The notes beneath the pieces are model-generated. The model was given only the letters and a program-made list of their open reading frames with translations, had not been told where the DNA came from and did no database searches. Below are positions 53,738 to 62,106 of a stretch of DNA of 64,000 nt, in pieces. Position 1 is the stretch's first letter. Each line of letters starts with the position of its first letter. The translations under genes and the position numbers were made by a program. Origin of the DNA: Streptacidiphilus sp. ASG 303 (GTDB lineage: Bacteria > Actinomycetota > Actinomycetes > Streptomycetales > Streptomycetaceae); assembly GCF_020991365.1 (NCBI RefSeq), contig NZ_JAJLRA010000006.1:272916-336915 (forward strand). The letters are read 5' to 3'.

Positions 53738-54237
53738 CCGCCCCTCCGGGGCGCCGCCGCCCCGGGTGCCCCGCCCCCGTGTGCCCCGCCGCGTCCGCGC
53801 GGCGGGGCACACGCGCGTCCCGGGCCCCGCGCGGACGGCGCCCGGGACGCCCGCCGCGGGCGGGGGGTCCCACGCCTGGGGCGTGACGAGCCTCCTGGCC
53901 GGCGCCCGTGCCCGCACCTCCCTCCCGGCCGCCGACGTGCGTCCCCTGCCGGGAGAGGCGGGCTGTGCCGCCGGGTCCGGGAGGGCGCGGCGGGTCGCCG
54001 TCTCAGATAGTAGGAAGTCCGAGTAACGGGCGGACATCCGCCGCCGGCCCGGCGTACCGTGAGAGTGCCACGCGGCCCGCGGCCCCTTGCGACCGGCCAC
54101 CCTCCCGGTCTGCCGCCCGTGTGCGCCGTACGCGAATGCGCAGGCCACCCCTGCGGCGTACCGCAGCCCTCGGCGACGCCGAGGCCAGACACCCACCCCC
54201 ATGCGCCCCCCCGCATGCCACGGAACGGAGTCCCGGT
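53738..54237 (+). other. Intergenic region serA to 39-aa gene
   Basis: Holds the serA hairpin and, at 54001-54027, an AT-richer block TCTCAGATAGTAGGAAGTCC (then GAGTAAC) that stands out from its surroundings and looks regulatory. No gene supported. Confidence 0.4.
53779..53812 (+). terminator. serA terminator
   Basis: 15-base exact arms (53779-53793, 53798-53812), 4-base loop, 41 bases after the stop. Confidence 0.6.
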
Positions 54238-54357
54238 ATGCCCACCACCGCCCCCGACACCACCGCCAAGCGCGACGACACCGCCCGGCGCAACGCCGCG
54301 GCCGCCCTCCAGCGGGCCCTGGACCGGCGCGACAACGGCGGCGCCACCGGTCACTGA
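54238..54357 (+). CDS. 39-aa small hydrophilic protein
   Basis: MPTTAPDTTAKRDDTARR.. AAAALQRALDRRDNGGATGH. GGAG lies eight bases before the ATG. Highly charged, probably one helix (AAAALQRALDRR). Flanked by a regulatory-looking AT-rich block upstream and hairpins downstream (CGGGTGA..TCACCCG near 54412-54430), like an independent gene. Family unknown to me. Confidence 0.5.
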   Translation: MPTTAPDTTAKRDDTARRNAAAALQRALDRRDNGGATGH

Positions 54358-54566
54358 CCCGCCCCGCCGCACGCCGGTCCCACCGGTTCCCCGCGGCCTC
54401 CCACCGGACGGGTGAGCCGCGGTCACCCGTGGGAGTGCACCGCTCCCGACCCGGGGTCGGGGCGCCCGGCGGCCTTCCGGACTGATCGTAATTTGATCCC
54501 TCCGGGAGGGTGATCGCCGTCCGCACGGTGCGCACGGCCAGCCGACCCTTCCGGGGGAGGCCGACC

Positions 54567-57500
54567 TTGCGCACGCCCCGACCCGAGGACACCGACCGGC
54601 CCGGACCGGGCCCGATCCGGTCCGGACCGGCCCGGTCCGGCTCGACCCGGTCCGGCCTGGGCCGATCCCGGACGGCCCGGGCCGTCCGGCCCCGGGCCGC
54701 CGTCCGGCGCGCCGCCGCCGGCGCGGCCCTGCTCGTCCTGGTCGCGGCACCCGGGCTGCTCGACCTGACCCGGGCGCCCGGCACCGCGCCGGTCTCCCGC
54801 GCGGAGTCCGCCGCGCCTGACGCCCCGGGCGACGCCGCCGCGCCGCCCGAGACCGCCCTGCTCGAACTCGACACCCCCGACAGCTGGCAGGCCTGGCGCG
54901 GGGCCCGGGACGAGGCCCGCCGCGCCCGCCGCTCCGCAGGGGACGTCCGCCGCGCCGCGGCCGGCGCCGGCGAACGGCAGCGGCGCGCGGTGGAGGCCGC
55001 CGCCGACCGCACCGCCCGCGCCCTGGAGGCCGCCGTGCCCGGGGCCCGGGTGCTCTACCGCACCGCCTCCGTGGTCTCCGGCCTCGCCGTCCGCGTGCCC
55101 GCCGACCGGCTGGGCGCGCTGCGCGGCCTGCCCGGCGTCCGCGCCGTCCACCCGATCAGCCGCAAGTACCGGGCCAACACCCACTCCGTCCCGCTCACCG
55201 GCTCGCCCGCCGTCTGGGCGGGCTCCGACGCCGTACCCGGGAACACCGGCAGGGGCGTCACCATCGGCGTCGTCGACAGCGGCATCGACTACACGCACGC
55301 CGACTTCGGCGGCCCCGGCACCCCCGAGGCGTACCGCGCCGTCGACGGATCCCGGCCCGCGCCCGCCGGCCTCTTCCCGAACGTCAAGGTCGTCGGCGGC
55401 CGGGACCTGGTGGGCGACGACTACAACACCGACCCCGCCGAGCCGCCCTACCAGCCCGACCCCCACCCCGACGCCAACCCCCTGGACTGCACGGCCAACG
55501 GCCACGGCACCCACGTGGCCGGCACCGCCGCCGGGTACGGCGTCACCCGCGACGGCCGCACCTACACCGGCCCCTACCGGCCGGGCCTCGACCCCGCCGG
55601 CTTCCGGGTCGGCCCCGGCGTCGCGCCCGGCGCCTCCCTCTACGCCCTGCGGGTCTTCGGCTGCCACGGCTCCACCGACGAGATCGCCCACGCCCTCGAC
55701 CTCGCCGCCGACCCGAACCAGGACGGCGACTTCTCCGACCGGCTCGACGTGGTCAACCTCTCCCTCGGCGGCTCCTTCGGCGACCCCGGGGACGGCGACG
55801 CGGTGGCCGCCGACCGGCTCGCCGCCGCCGGGACCGTGGTCGTCGCCTCGGCGGGCAACGACGGCGACGTCTACGGCATCGGCTCCAGCCCGGCCGTCGC
55901 CTCCCGGGCGATCGCCGTCGCCGCCTCGGTCGACGGCCACACCGACGCGGACGGCATCCGTGTCCTGCCGCCCCGGGCCGCCCCGGAGGGGTCCGGGCCC
56001 GTCCCCGGACCGGCCGTCCCCGGACCGGCCGTCCCCGGACCGGCCGTCCCGGCAGGGCCCGCACCCGTCCCCGCCGCCGGATCCGCACCCGCGCCCGTCC
56101 CCCCGGGTCCCACCCCCGCCCCCCGCGCCGCGGGGGCCGGGCCCGCGCCCGCACCTCCGGGCCCCACCCCCGCCGCTCCGGGCTCCACCCCCGCCGCTCC
56201 CGCCCCGGCCGTCGCGCCCGGCGAACCCGACCCCACCGCCGCCGGGACGGTCGTCCCCGCCCACTGGAGCAGCAAGTACCCCGACTGGGAGACCCGCGAC
56301 GTCACCGGGGAACTCGCCCTCCCGGCCGACGACGCCGACGGCTGCGCCCCCTTCGGCCCGGCCGACGCCGCCCGCCTGCGCGGCCGGGTCGCGGTGCTCG
56401 CCTGGACGGTCCGCGACGCCGACCGGGCCTGCGGCTCCACCGCCCGGGCCGACCACGCCGCGGACGCCGGGGCGGTCGGGGTGGTCCTCGCCGCCGACGG
56501 CGACCAGACCGGCGAGATCTCCGGCGACACCCGCATCCCCGCTGTGATCGTCGCCCGGGCCGACGGCGAGCGGCTCCGCGCCGCCGCGGCCTCAGGCGAC
56601 CCCGTCCGGGTGCGGCTCGCCGCGCCCGGCAACACCCTGCGCGGCTCGGTGGCGCAGGACCGTCCGGAGCGCGCCGACACGCTGGCCGGCTTCTCCTCCC
56701 GGGGCAACGGCCTGCCGGGGCTGGTCAAGCCCGACGTCACCGCGCCCGGCGAGACGATCCTCTCCGCGCAGGCCGGCTCCGGCTCCGGGGGCGTGCGCAA
56801 GGACGGCACCTCGATGTCCGCGCCGCACGTCGCCGGGGCCGCCGCCCTGGTGCGCGCCGCCCGCCCGTCCTGGACGCCCGAGCAGGTCAAGGCGGCCCTG
56901 ATGGACACCGCGGGCGCCGACCTGACCACCGGCGAGGGCGGCACGGGCGCGGTCTACGGCCCGGAGCGCGTGGGCGCCGGGCGGATCCGGGCGGACCTGG
57001 CCGTCCGCACCCTCGTGGTCGCCGCGGCCTCCGGCGCCGGGGTGCCGCCGGGCGCGGTCGGCGTCTCCTTCGGCGAGGTGGCGGCCACCGCGCCGGTGTC
57101 CCTCACCCGCGAGGTGGAGGTGCGCAATCTCGGCGACCGGCCCGTCGCCTACCGCACGGGCTACCGGGCCGCCACCGCGGTGCCGGGCGCGTCCTACGCG
57201 GTGGAGCCCGCAGCGGTGTCCGTACCGGCGGGCGGCACGGCCGTGGTCCGGGTGACCCTGCGGATCCCCGACCCCGCCGCGCTGGAGGCGCGGCCGGACC
57301 CCACCCTGGACCCGGAGCAGGCCGGGCACGCCCGCGTCTACCGGCCGGAGGCGTCCGGGAGGCTGGTCCTGACGCCGGAGGGCGGCGACGGGCTGCCGGA
57401 GCTGCGGGTGCCGGTCCTCGCCGCCCCGCACGCCGCGTCCCGCCTCACCGCCGCCCTGGTCTCGCGGCTCCCCGCGGACGGCTCGGGCCGGCCGGGCCTG

Positions 57501-58445
57501 CTGGTGCGGATCGACGACGACCCCCGTGCCGCAGGCCGGACCGCCGGCACGGCCGCCGCGGATGCGCCGTCCCTGCTCGGCGCGTTCGCCCTGGGCGCGG
57601 AGGGGGCCCGCTGGCCGGACTGCGGCCCCCGCCCGCCGGCGGGCGGCGCGGACTGCGCCGCGTACCCCGCCGACCGGGCCGCCGACCTGCACTGGGCCGG
57701 CGCCGCCAGCGACGCCCCCGCCGTGGCGGCCCGGGGCGGCGACCCCCTGGAGGACGGCACCCTCTACCTGGCCGCCGTCTCCTGGGCCGCCGCCCCCACC
57801 CCGGTCGGCAGGACCGCGGTGCGGGCCTCCCTGGACACCGACGGGGACGGCCGCACCGACGCCGTGGTCGAGGCCGACCGCCTGCCCGGCAGCGACGTGC
57901 TGGTGGCCCGCACCCTCGACGCGGCCACCGGCACGGAGCTGGACGTCCAGCCGCTCGGCGCCCGGTGGGGCGCCGCCCCCGGACTGCTGGACAGCGGCAC
58001 GGTCGTGCTGCCGGTGCGGCTGGCCGCGCTGCCGGGCCTGCGCCAGAGCACCGCGCTGATCCGCTACGCCCTGTGGACGGGCCCGGCCGGGGGCGACGGC
58101 GTCCCCGACGTCCGCCGTGCCTACGACGCGCTCGGACTGTCCGGGGGGCGTCCGGCGCTGACGCTGGACGTGCTCCACCCGGCGCTGGACGTCCGGGCCG
58201 GCACCGGCGGGCCCCCCGCGGTGGCCGTGCCGGAGGGGCCCGGGATGCTGCTGGAGGTGCGCCGCGACCCGTGGGCGTACGACCCGTGGGCGTACGGCCT
58301 GGGCACGGGCGGTCTCGGGACGGGCGGTCTCGGGACGGGCGGCCTGGGCGGGGGCGGCCTCGGGGCCGGGGGTGCGCTGCTGGTGGTCCACCAGGGCAAC
58401 ACCGACGACAGGCGCGCCCAGGTGGTGCCGCTGCCCCTCTGGTGA
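54567..58445 (+). CDS. Secreted subtilisin-family (S8) serine protease with PA domain
   Basis: 1292 aa from TTG 54567, chosen for GGGGGAGG six bases upstream; a GTG at 54510 would add 19 residues. Arg-rich N-terminus, then a signal segment AAAGAALLVLVAAPGLL. An inhibitor-like propeptide (LRGLPGVRAVHPISR) precedes the catalytic triad: Asp237 (GVVDSGIDYTHAD), His313 (NGHGTHVAGT), Ser749 (GTSMSAPHVAG). Between His and Ser lie a ~85-residue Pro/Ala linker and a PA domain (GAVGVVLAADGDQ..IPAVIV). The C-terminal ~500 residues include Fn3-like segments and a Gly-rich repeat. Not part of amino-acid synthesis despite its place. Confidence 0.9.
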   Translation: MRTPRPEDTDRPGPGPIRSGPARSGSTRSGLGRSRTARAVRPRAAVRRAAAGAALLVLVAAPGLLDLTRAPGTAPVSRAESAAPDAPGDAAAPPETALLELDTPDSWQAWRGARDEARRARRSAGDVRRAAAGAGERQRRAVEAAADRTARALEAAVPGARVLYRTASVVSGLAVRVPADRLGALRGLPGVRAVHPISRKYRANTHSVPLTGSPAVWAGSDAVPGNTGRGVTIGVVDSGIDYTHADFGGPGTPEAYRAVDGSRPAPAGLFPNVKVVGGRDLVGDDYNTDPAEPPYQPDPHPDANPLDCTANGHGTHVAGTAAGYGVTRDGRTYTGPYRPGLDPAGFRVGPGVAPGASLYALRVFGCHGSTDEIAHALDLAADPNQDGDFSDRLDVVNLSLGGSFGDPGDGDAVAADRLAAAGTVVVASAGNDGDVYGIGSSPAVASRAIAVAASVDGHTDADGIRVLPPRAAPEGSGPVPGPAVPGPAVPGPAVPAGPAPVPAAGSAPAPVPPGPTPAPRAAGAGPAPAPPGPTPAAPGSTPAAPAPAVAPGEPDPTAAGTVVPAHWSSKYPDWETRDVTGELALPADDADGCAPFGPADAARLRGRVAVLAWTVRDADRACGSTARADHAADAGAVGVVLAADGDQTGEISGDTRIPAVIVARADGERLRAAAASGDPVRVRLAAPGNTLRGSVAQDRPERADTLAGFSSRGNGLPGLVKPDVTAPGETILSAQAGSGSGGVRKDGTSMSAPHVAGAAALVRAARPSWTPEQVKAALMDTAGADLTTGEGGTGAVYGPERVGAGRIRADLAVRTLVVAAASGAGVPPGAVGVSFGEVAATAPVSLTREVEVRNLGDRPVAYRTGYRAATAVPGASYAVEPAAVSVPAGGTAVVRVTLRIPDPAALEARPDPTLDPEQAGHARVYRPEASGRLVLTPEGGDGLPELRVPVLAAPHAASRLTAALVSRLPADGSGRPGLLVRIDDDPRAAGRTAGTAAADAPSLLGAFALGAEGARWPDCGPRPPAGGADCAAYPADRAADLHWAGAASDAPAVAARGGDPLEDGTLYLAAVSWAAAPTPVGRTAVRASLDTDGDGRTDAVVEADRLPGSDVLVARTLDAATGTELDVQPLGARWGAAPGLLDSGTVVLPVRLAALPGLRQSTALIRYALWTGPAGGDGVPDVRRAYDALGLSGGRPALTLDVLHPALDVRAGTGGPPAVAVPEGPGMLLEVRRDPWAYDPWAYGLGTGGLGTGGLGTGGLGGGGLGAGGALLVVHQGNTDDRRAQVVPLPLW
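56001..56045 (+). repeat. 15-bp coding repeat in the protease linker
   Basis: Three exact copies of GTCCCCGGACCGGCC, encoding VPGPA. Confidence 0.85.
58266..58370 (+). repeat. 15-bp periodic coding repeats near the protease C-terminus
   Basis: Two copies of GACCCGTGGGCGTAC (DPWAY) followed by five Gly-rich 15-base units (GLGTG-type). All in frame. Confidence 0.8.
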
Positions 58446-58541
58446 GAGCCGCCCCCCTGGCGGCGCGGGCGTCCCGGCCCGCCCGCCCGGATCGTTCGTC
58501 CACATGGCGGACGGTCCGTGTCATCACCTGGGACGGGCGAG

Positions 58542-58547
58542 TAGGGT
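58542..58547 (+). promoter_or_regulatory. -10 element of leuB, leaderless
   Basis: TAGGGT, exactly six bases, then ATG 58554. GTGTCA 18 bases upstream is a possible -35. Confidence 0.6.
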
Positions 58548-58553
58548 GCCGAC

Positions 58554-59597
58554 ATGTCTCGCAGCATCCGCCTCGCAGTGATCCCCGGTGACGGTATCGG
58601 CCAGGAAGTCGTGGCCGAGGGCCTCAAGGTGCTCGGCGCGGTGCTCCCCGCCGGCACCAAGGCCGAGACCACCGAGTACGACCTGGGCGCCCGCCGCTGG
58701 CACGCCACCGGGGAGACCCTCCCCGACTCCGTGCTGGAGGAGCTGAAGGGCCACGACGCGATCCTGCTGGGCGCGGTCGGCGACCCGTCGGTGCCGTCCG
58801 GCGTGCTGGAGCGCGGCCTGCTGCTGAAGCTCCGGTTCGCCTTCGACCACCACGTCAACCTGCGCCCCGCCCGGCTCTTCCCGGGCGTGGCCTCGCCGCT
58901 CGCGGGCTCGCCCGGGATCGACTTCGTGGTGGTCCGCGAGGGCACCGAGGGCCCCTACGCGGGCAACGGCGGCACCCTGCGCGCCGGCACCCCCCACGAG
59001 GTCGCCACCGAGGTCAGCCTCAACACGGCCTTCGGCATCGAGCGCGTCGTCCGCGACGCCTACCGCCGCGCCGCCGCCCGCCCGCGCCGCAGGCTCACCC
59101 TGGTCCACAAGAACAACGTGCTGGTGCACGCCGGCCACCTGTGGAGCAGCATCTTCGAGCGGGTCGGCCGCGAGTTCCCCGACGTCGCCACCGACTACCT
59201 GCACGTGGACGCGGCGACGATCTTCATGGTGACCCGGCCCGAGCGGTTCGACGTCGTCGTCACCGACAACCTCTTCGGCGACATCCTCACCGACCTGGCC
59301 GCGGCCGTCACCGGCGGCATCGGCCTGGCCGCCAGCGGCAACATCAACCCGGCGGGCGACTTCCCGTCGATGTTCGAGCCCGTCCACGGCTCCGCGCCGG
59401 ACATCGCCGGCCAGGGCAAGGCCGACCCGACGGCCACCGTCCTCTCCGTCGCCATGCTCCTGGAGCACCTCGGCCTCACGGAGGAGGCGGCCCGCGTCGA
59501 GGCGGCCGTCGCGGCCGACCTCGCGGGGCGCGTCGGCGCCCCCGCCCGCACCACCGCGCAGACCGGCGACGCGCTCGCCGCCCGAGTAGCCGGCTGA
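58554..59597 (+). CDS. leuB: 3-isopropylmalate dehydrogenase
   Basis: 347 aa. Oxidative decarboxylation in leucine synthesis. [12 protein letters not shown] at the N-terminus, [19 protein letters not shown], substrate-binding [17 protein letters not shown], and Asp cluster in [32 protein letters not shown] binds NAD. Independent leaderless promoter rather than part of ilvBNC. Confidence 0.96.
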   Translation: MSRSIRLAVIPGDGIGQEVVAEGLKVLGAVLPAGTKAETTEYDLGARRWHATGETLPDSVLEELKGHDAILLGAVGDPSVPSGVLERGLLLKLRFAFDHHVNLRPARLFPGVASPLAGSPGIDFVVVREGTEGPYAGNGGTLRAGTPHEVATEVSLNTAFGIERVVRDAYRRAAARPRRRLTLVHKNNVLVHAGHLWSSIFERVGREFPDVATDYLHVDAATIFMVTRPERFDVVVTDNLFGDILTDLAAAVTGGIGLAASGNINPAGDFPSMFEPVHGSAPDIAGQGKADPTATVLSVAMLLEHLGLTEEAARVEAAVAADLAGRVGAPARTTAQTGDALAARVAG

Positions 59598-59948
59598 ACC
59601 GCCGGTCCACTCGCCCGCGCCCTTCACCCACGAGGCGGCCCGGACGCCCTGCCGACCCGGCGGTTCAGCACCCCTGACCCCCGGCACCCGGTACGCATCC
59701 CGGGCCGCCCGTCGTGTCCCGCGGACCGGCGTGCGCCCCGGCGGCCCGCCCTCCGCCGCCCCGCCGTCCCGCCGCCCCGCGCGGCCGGCCGATGGCGGAG
59801 AGCCGCCGCCCGCACCGCCGGACACCCCACGGCTGTCCGACCGGGCCCCGGGAATGCGACCATCGAACCTGGGCACCGGTCGCGCCCGGCCCTGCGCCGG
59901 GCCGCCCGGCGGCCCGCCACGACGAGACGGTGAAGGACTCACGCAGCC
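59598..59948 (+). other. Intergenic region leuB to ilvE
   Basis: An inverted repeat GCTGAACCGCCGG (59593-59605, over the leuB stop) and CCGGCGGTTCAGC (59657-59669) could form a long-range terminator. The remainder is GC-rich with no gene; the ilvE promoter was not identified with confidence. Confidence 0.4.
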
Positions 59949-61067
59949 ATGACCACGGCACCCCTGGCCCAGGCCCCCATCACGATCGAGCTCAAGCCCT
60001 CCGCGCACCCGCTGCCCGCGGCGGAGCGCGAGGCCCGGCTGGCCTCCCCCGGCTTCGGCCGCGTGTTCACCGACCACATGGTGACCATCCGCTGGACCGA
60101 GGGCCGCGGCTGGCACGACGCCCAGCTGGTGCCGTACGGGCCGCTGGAGATCGACCCGGCCAACATGACCCTGCACTACGGGCAGTCGATCTTCGAGGGC
60201 CTCAAGGCCTACCGGCGGCAGGACGGCACCATCGCCACCTTCCGCCCCACCGCCAACGCCGAGCGCTTCCAGGCGTCCGCCCGCCGCCTGGCGATGCCGG
60301 AGCTGCCGGTCGAGACCTTCGTCGAGGCCGTCGAGCTGCTGGTCCGCCAGGACCGCGACTGGGTGCCGGCCGAGCCCGAGCAGAGCCTCTACCTGCGCCC
60401 CTTCATGTTCGCCACCGAGGTCGGCCTCGGCGTCCGCCCGGCGAACGAGTACCTCTTCATGCTGATCGCCTCCCCGGCCGGCGCCTACTTCCCCGGCGGC
60501 GTCAAGCCCGTCTCGGTCTGGCTCTCCGAGGAGTACGTCCGCGCCGCGCCCGGCGGCACCGGCGCCGCCAAGTGCGCCGGCAACTACGCCGCCTCGCTGG
60601 TCGCCCAGGCCCAGGCCGCCGAGAAGGGCTGCGACCAGGTCGTCTGGCTGGACGCCGTCGAGCGCCGCTGGATCGAGGAGATGGGCGGCATGAACCTGTA
60701 CTTCGTGTACGGGGAGGGTGACGACGCCCGCATCGTCACCCCCGAGCTCTCCGGCTCCCTGCTGCCCGGCATCACCCGTGACTCGCTGCTGCGCCTCGCC
60801 GCCGACCTCGGCTACGGGACCGCCGAGACCCGCATCTCCACCGACGACTGGAAGGACGGCAACGCCGACGGCACCCTCACCGAGGTCTTCGCCTGCGGCA
60901 CCGCCGCCGTCATCACCCCCGTGGGCTCGGTGAAGTCCACCCGCGCCGACTGGACGGTCGGCACCGGCGAGCCCGGCCCGGTCACCATGCGGCTGCGCGA
61001 GGCGCTGCTCGCCGTCCAGACCGGCCGGACCCCCGACACCCACGGCTGGATGCACACCATCTGCTGA
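59949..61067 (+). CDS. ilvE: Branched-chain amino acid aminotransferase
   Basis: 372 aa. Class IV PLP aminotransferase for the last step of Val/Leu/Ile synthesis. [32 protein letters not shown] lysine in [25 protein letters not shown], and [11 protein letters not shown] near the C-terminus. AAGGAC precedes the ATG. Confidence 0.96.
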   Translation: MTTAPLAQAPITIELKPSAHPLPAAEREARLASPGFGRVFTDHMVTIRWTEGRGWHDAQLVPYGPLEIDPANMTLHYGQSIFEGLKAYRRQDGTIATFRPTANAERFQASARRLAMPELPVETFVEAVELLVRQDRDWVPAEPEQSLYLRPFMFATEVGLGVRPANEYLFMLIASPAGAYFPGGVKPVSVWLSEEYVRAAPGGTGAAKCAGNYAASLVAQAQAAEKGCDQVVWLDAVERRWIEEMGGMNLYFVYGEGDDARIVTPELSGSLLPGITRDSLLRLAADLGYGTAETRISTDDWKDGNADGTLTEVFACGTAAVITPVGSVKSTRADWTVGTGEPGPVTMRLREALLAVQTGRTPDTHGWMHTIC

Positions 61068-61076
61068 CGCGCCCCC

Positions 61077-61139
61077 GCCGTGCGCCGCGCCCCGGCGCAC
61101 GGCCCCTCCCGCACGGCGCCCCGGCCCGGGGCGCCGTGC
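61077..61139 (+). terminator. Double hairpin after ilvE
   Basis: Two successive stems: 61077-61086 with 61094-61103 (10 bp), and 61111-61124 with 61126-61139 (14 bp). Confidence 0.6.
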
Positions 61140-61201
61140 GACGATGGTGTCCTCCCCAGCCCGCTGCTCGTTGGACCGGCTGACGCCGGGAGGAGGAGAG
61201 C

Positions 61202-61768
61202 ATGACCGCGGCCCCGCACCACGTCACCGCAGGACACGGCGGCGACGGCGACGACCTGCTGGCGGCCTTCCTGGCGCTGGACACGCCTGAGGGATTCCGC
61301 GCGGAGCTCGTCGAAGGGGAGATCGTCGTGACCCCGCCACCGGACGGCGACCACGAGACGGTGATCGGCCGGATCGTCCGCCAGGTCTACCGTTCCTCTC
61401 CCGAGGACATCGACTTCGCCCCCAACAAGGGACTGTCCCTCCCGGCCGGCCGCTTCATCCCCGACGGCACCTTCGCCCGGCGCGGCGCCTTCGCCGGCCG
61501 CCCCTCCTGGGCCGAGCCCGACGGCGTCCTCCTGGTCCTGGAGGTCACCTCCACCCGCCCCGAGCGGGACCGCGACGCCAAGCGCCGCGGATACGCCGCC
61601 GCCGGCATCCCGCTCTACCTCCTCGTGGACCGGGAGCGGTCCCGCGCCGTGCTCCACAGCGAGCCCCGCGGTGGCGACTACCACCGCTGCGCCTGGGTCC
61701 CGCTCGGCGACGTCCTGGAGCTCCCGGCCCCCTTCTCCCTCCCCCTCGACACCGGTGACCTGGACTGA
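61202..61768 (+). CDS. Uma2 (DUF820) family endonuclease-like protein
   Basis: 188 aa with GGGAGGAGGAG upstream. PD-(D/E)XK-like core: DLLAAFLALDTPEGFRAELVEGEIVV, FIPDGTFARR (the Asp), LLVLEVTSTRPERDRDAKRRGYAAAGIPLYLLVD (Glu and DRxxK). This family is abundant in Streptomyces and cyanobacteria; biochemical role unclear. It interrupts the branched-chain gene block and has its own flanking hairpin and a possible -10 (GATGGT, ~61143). Confidence 0.85.
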   Translation: MTAAPHHVTAGHGGDGDDLLAAFLALDTPEGFRAELVEGEIVVTPPPDGDHETVIGRIVRQVYRSSPEDIDFAPNKGLSLPAGRFIPDGTFARRGAFAGRPSWAEPDGVLLVLEVTSTRPERDRDAKRRGYAAAGIPLYLLVDRERSRAVLHSEPRGGDYHRCAWVPLGDVLELPAPFSLPLDTGDLD

Positions 61769-61834
61769 CCCCCGATGATCTCGAAACGGCGTCCGCATGC
61801 CGAGACGCACTGGGGCGCCCCGTCCGTCCTGTGC

Positions 61835-61840
61835 GAGACT
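61835..61840 (+). promoter_or_regulatory. -10-like element of the cimA leader
   Basis: GAGACT followed by six bases and the leader ATG. Confidence 0.4.
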
Positions 61841-61846
61841 GCGGCC

Positions 61847-61897
61847 ATGCCCCCGCTCGTCGTGATTAACGGCAGCAGGCGCGCCGGTCCGCAGTAG
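61847..61897 (+). CDS. cimA leader peptide (16 aa)
   Basis: MPPLVVINGSRRAGPQ: a Leu-Val-Val-Ile run at codons 4-7, followed about 50 bases after the stop by a terminator with a U-run. Predicted ribosome-mediated attenuator sensing branched-chain aminoacyl-tRNAs. Confidence 0.75.
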   Translation: MPPLVVINGSRRAGPQ

Positions 61898-61949
61898 ACC
61901 GCTCCGACGACCAGAACCGGAGCGGCCACCGTGTCCCAGACCCGCGCGC

Positions 61950-61983
61950 AGACCTCTCGCACCCGCGAGGGGTCTTTTGTTTT
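61950..61983 (+). terminator. cimA attenuator terminator
   Basis: AGACCTCTCGC and GCGAGGGGTCT (one G-U pair, 4-base loop), followed by TTTGTTTT. Confidence 0.85.
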
Positions 61984-62106
61984 GGACCGGCCGCGCGGGA
62001 CCTCCCACAAGGAGGCCCCGCAGGCCGGCCGGCGCCCGCGGCGAGGAGGACGGCGGCGCCGGAGAGACCCGGCAGCAGCATCCACCCGGACAGGAGACCC
62101 ACGGCC

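Larger units (their letters stand above)
61769..62106 (+). other. cimA leader region
   Basis: Contains the leaderless leader peptide, pairing segments (e.g. GACCGCTCC near 61897 and GGAGCGG near 61919), the attenuator terminator, then ~120 bases to cimA with no other gene. Confidence 0.6.

Noticed and set aside
54510..54566. GTG 54510 as protease start
   Set aside because: Its GGGAGG directly touches the start codon with no spacing; TTG 54567 has a properly spaced GGGGGAGG. Kept only as an alternative.
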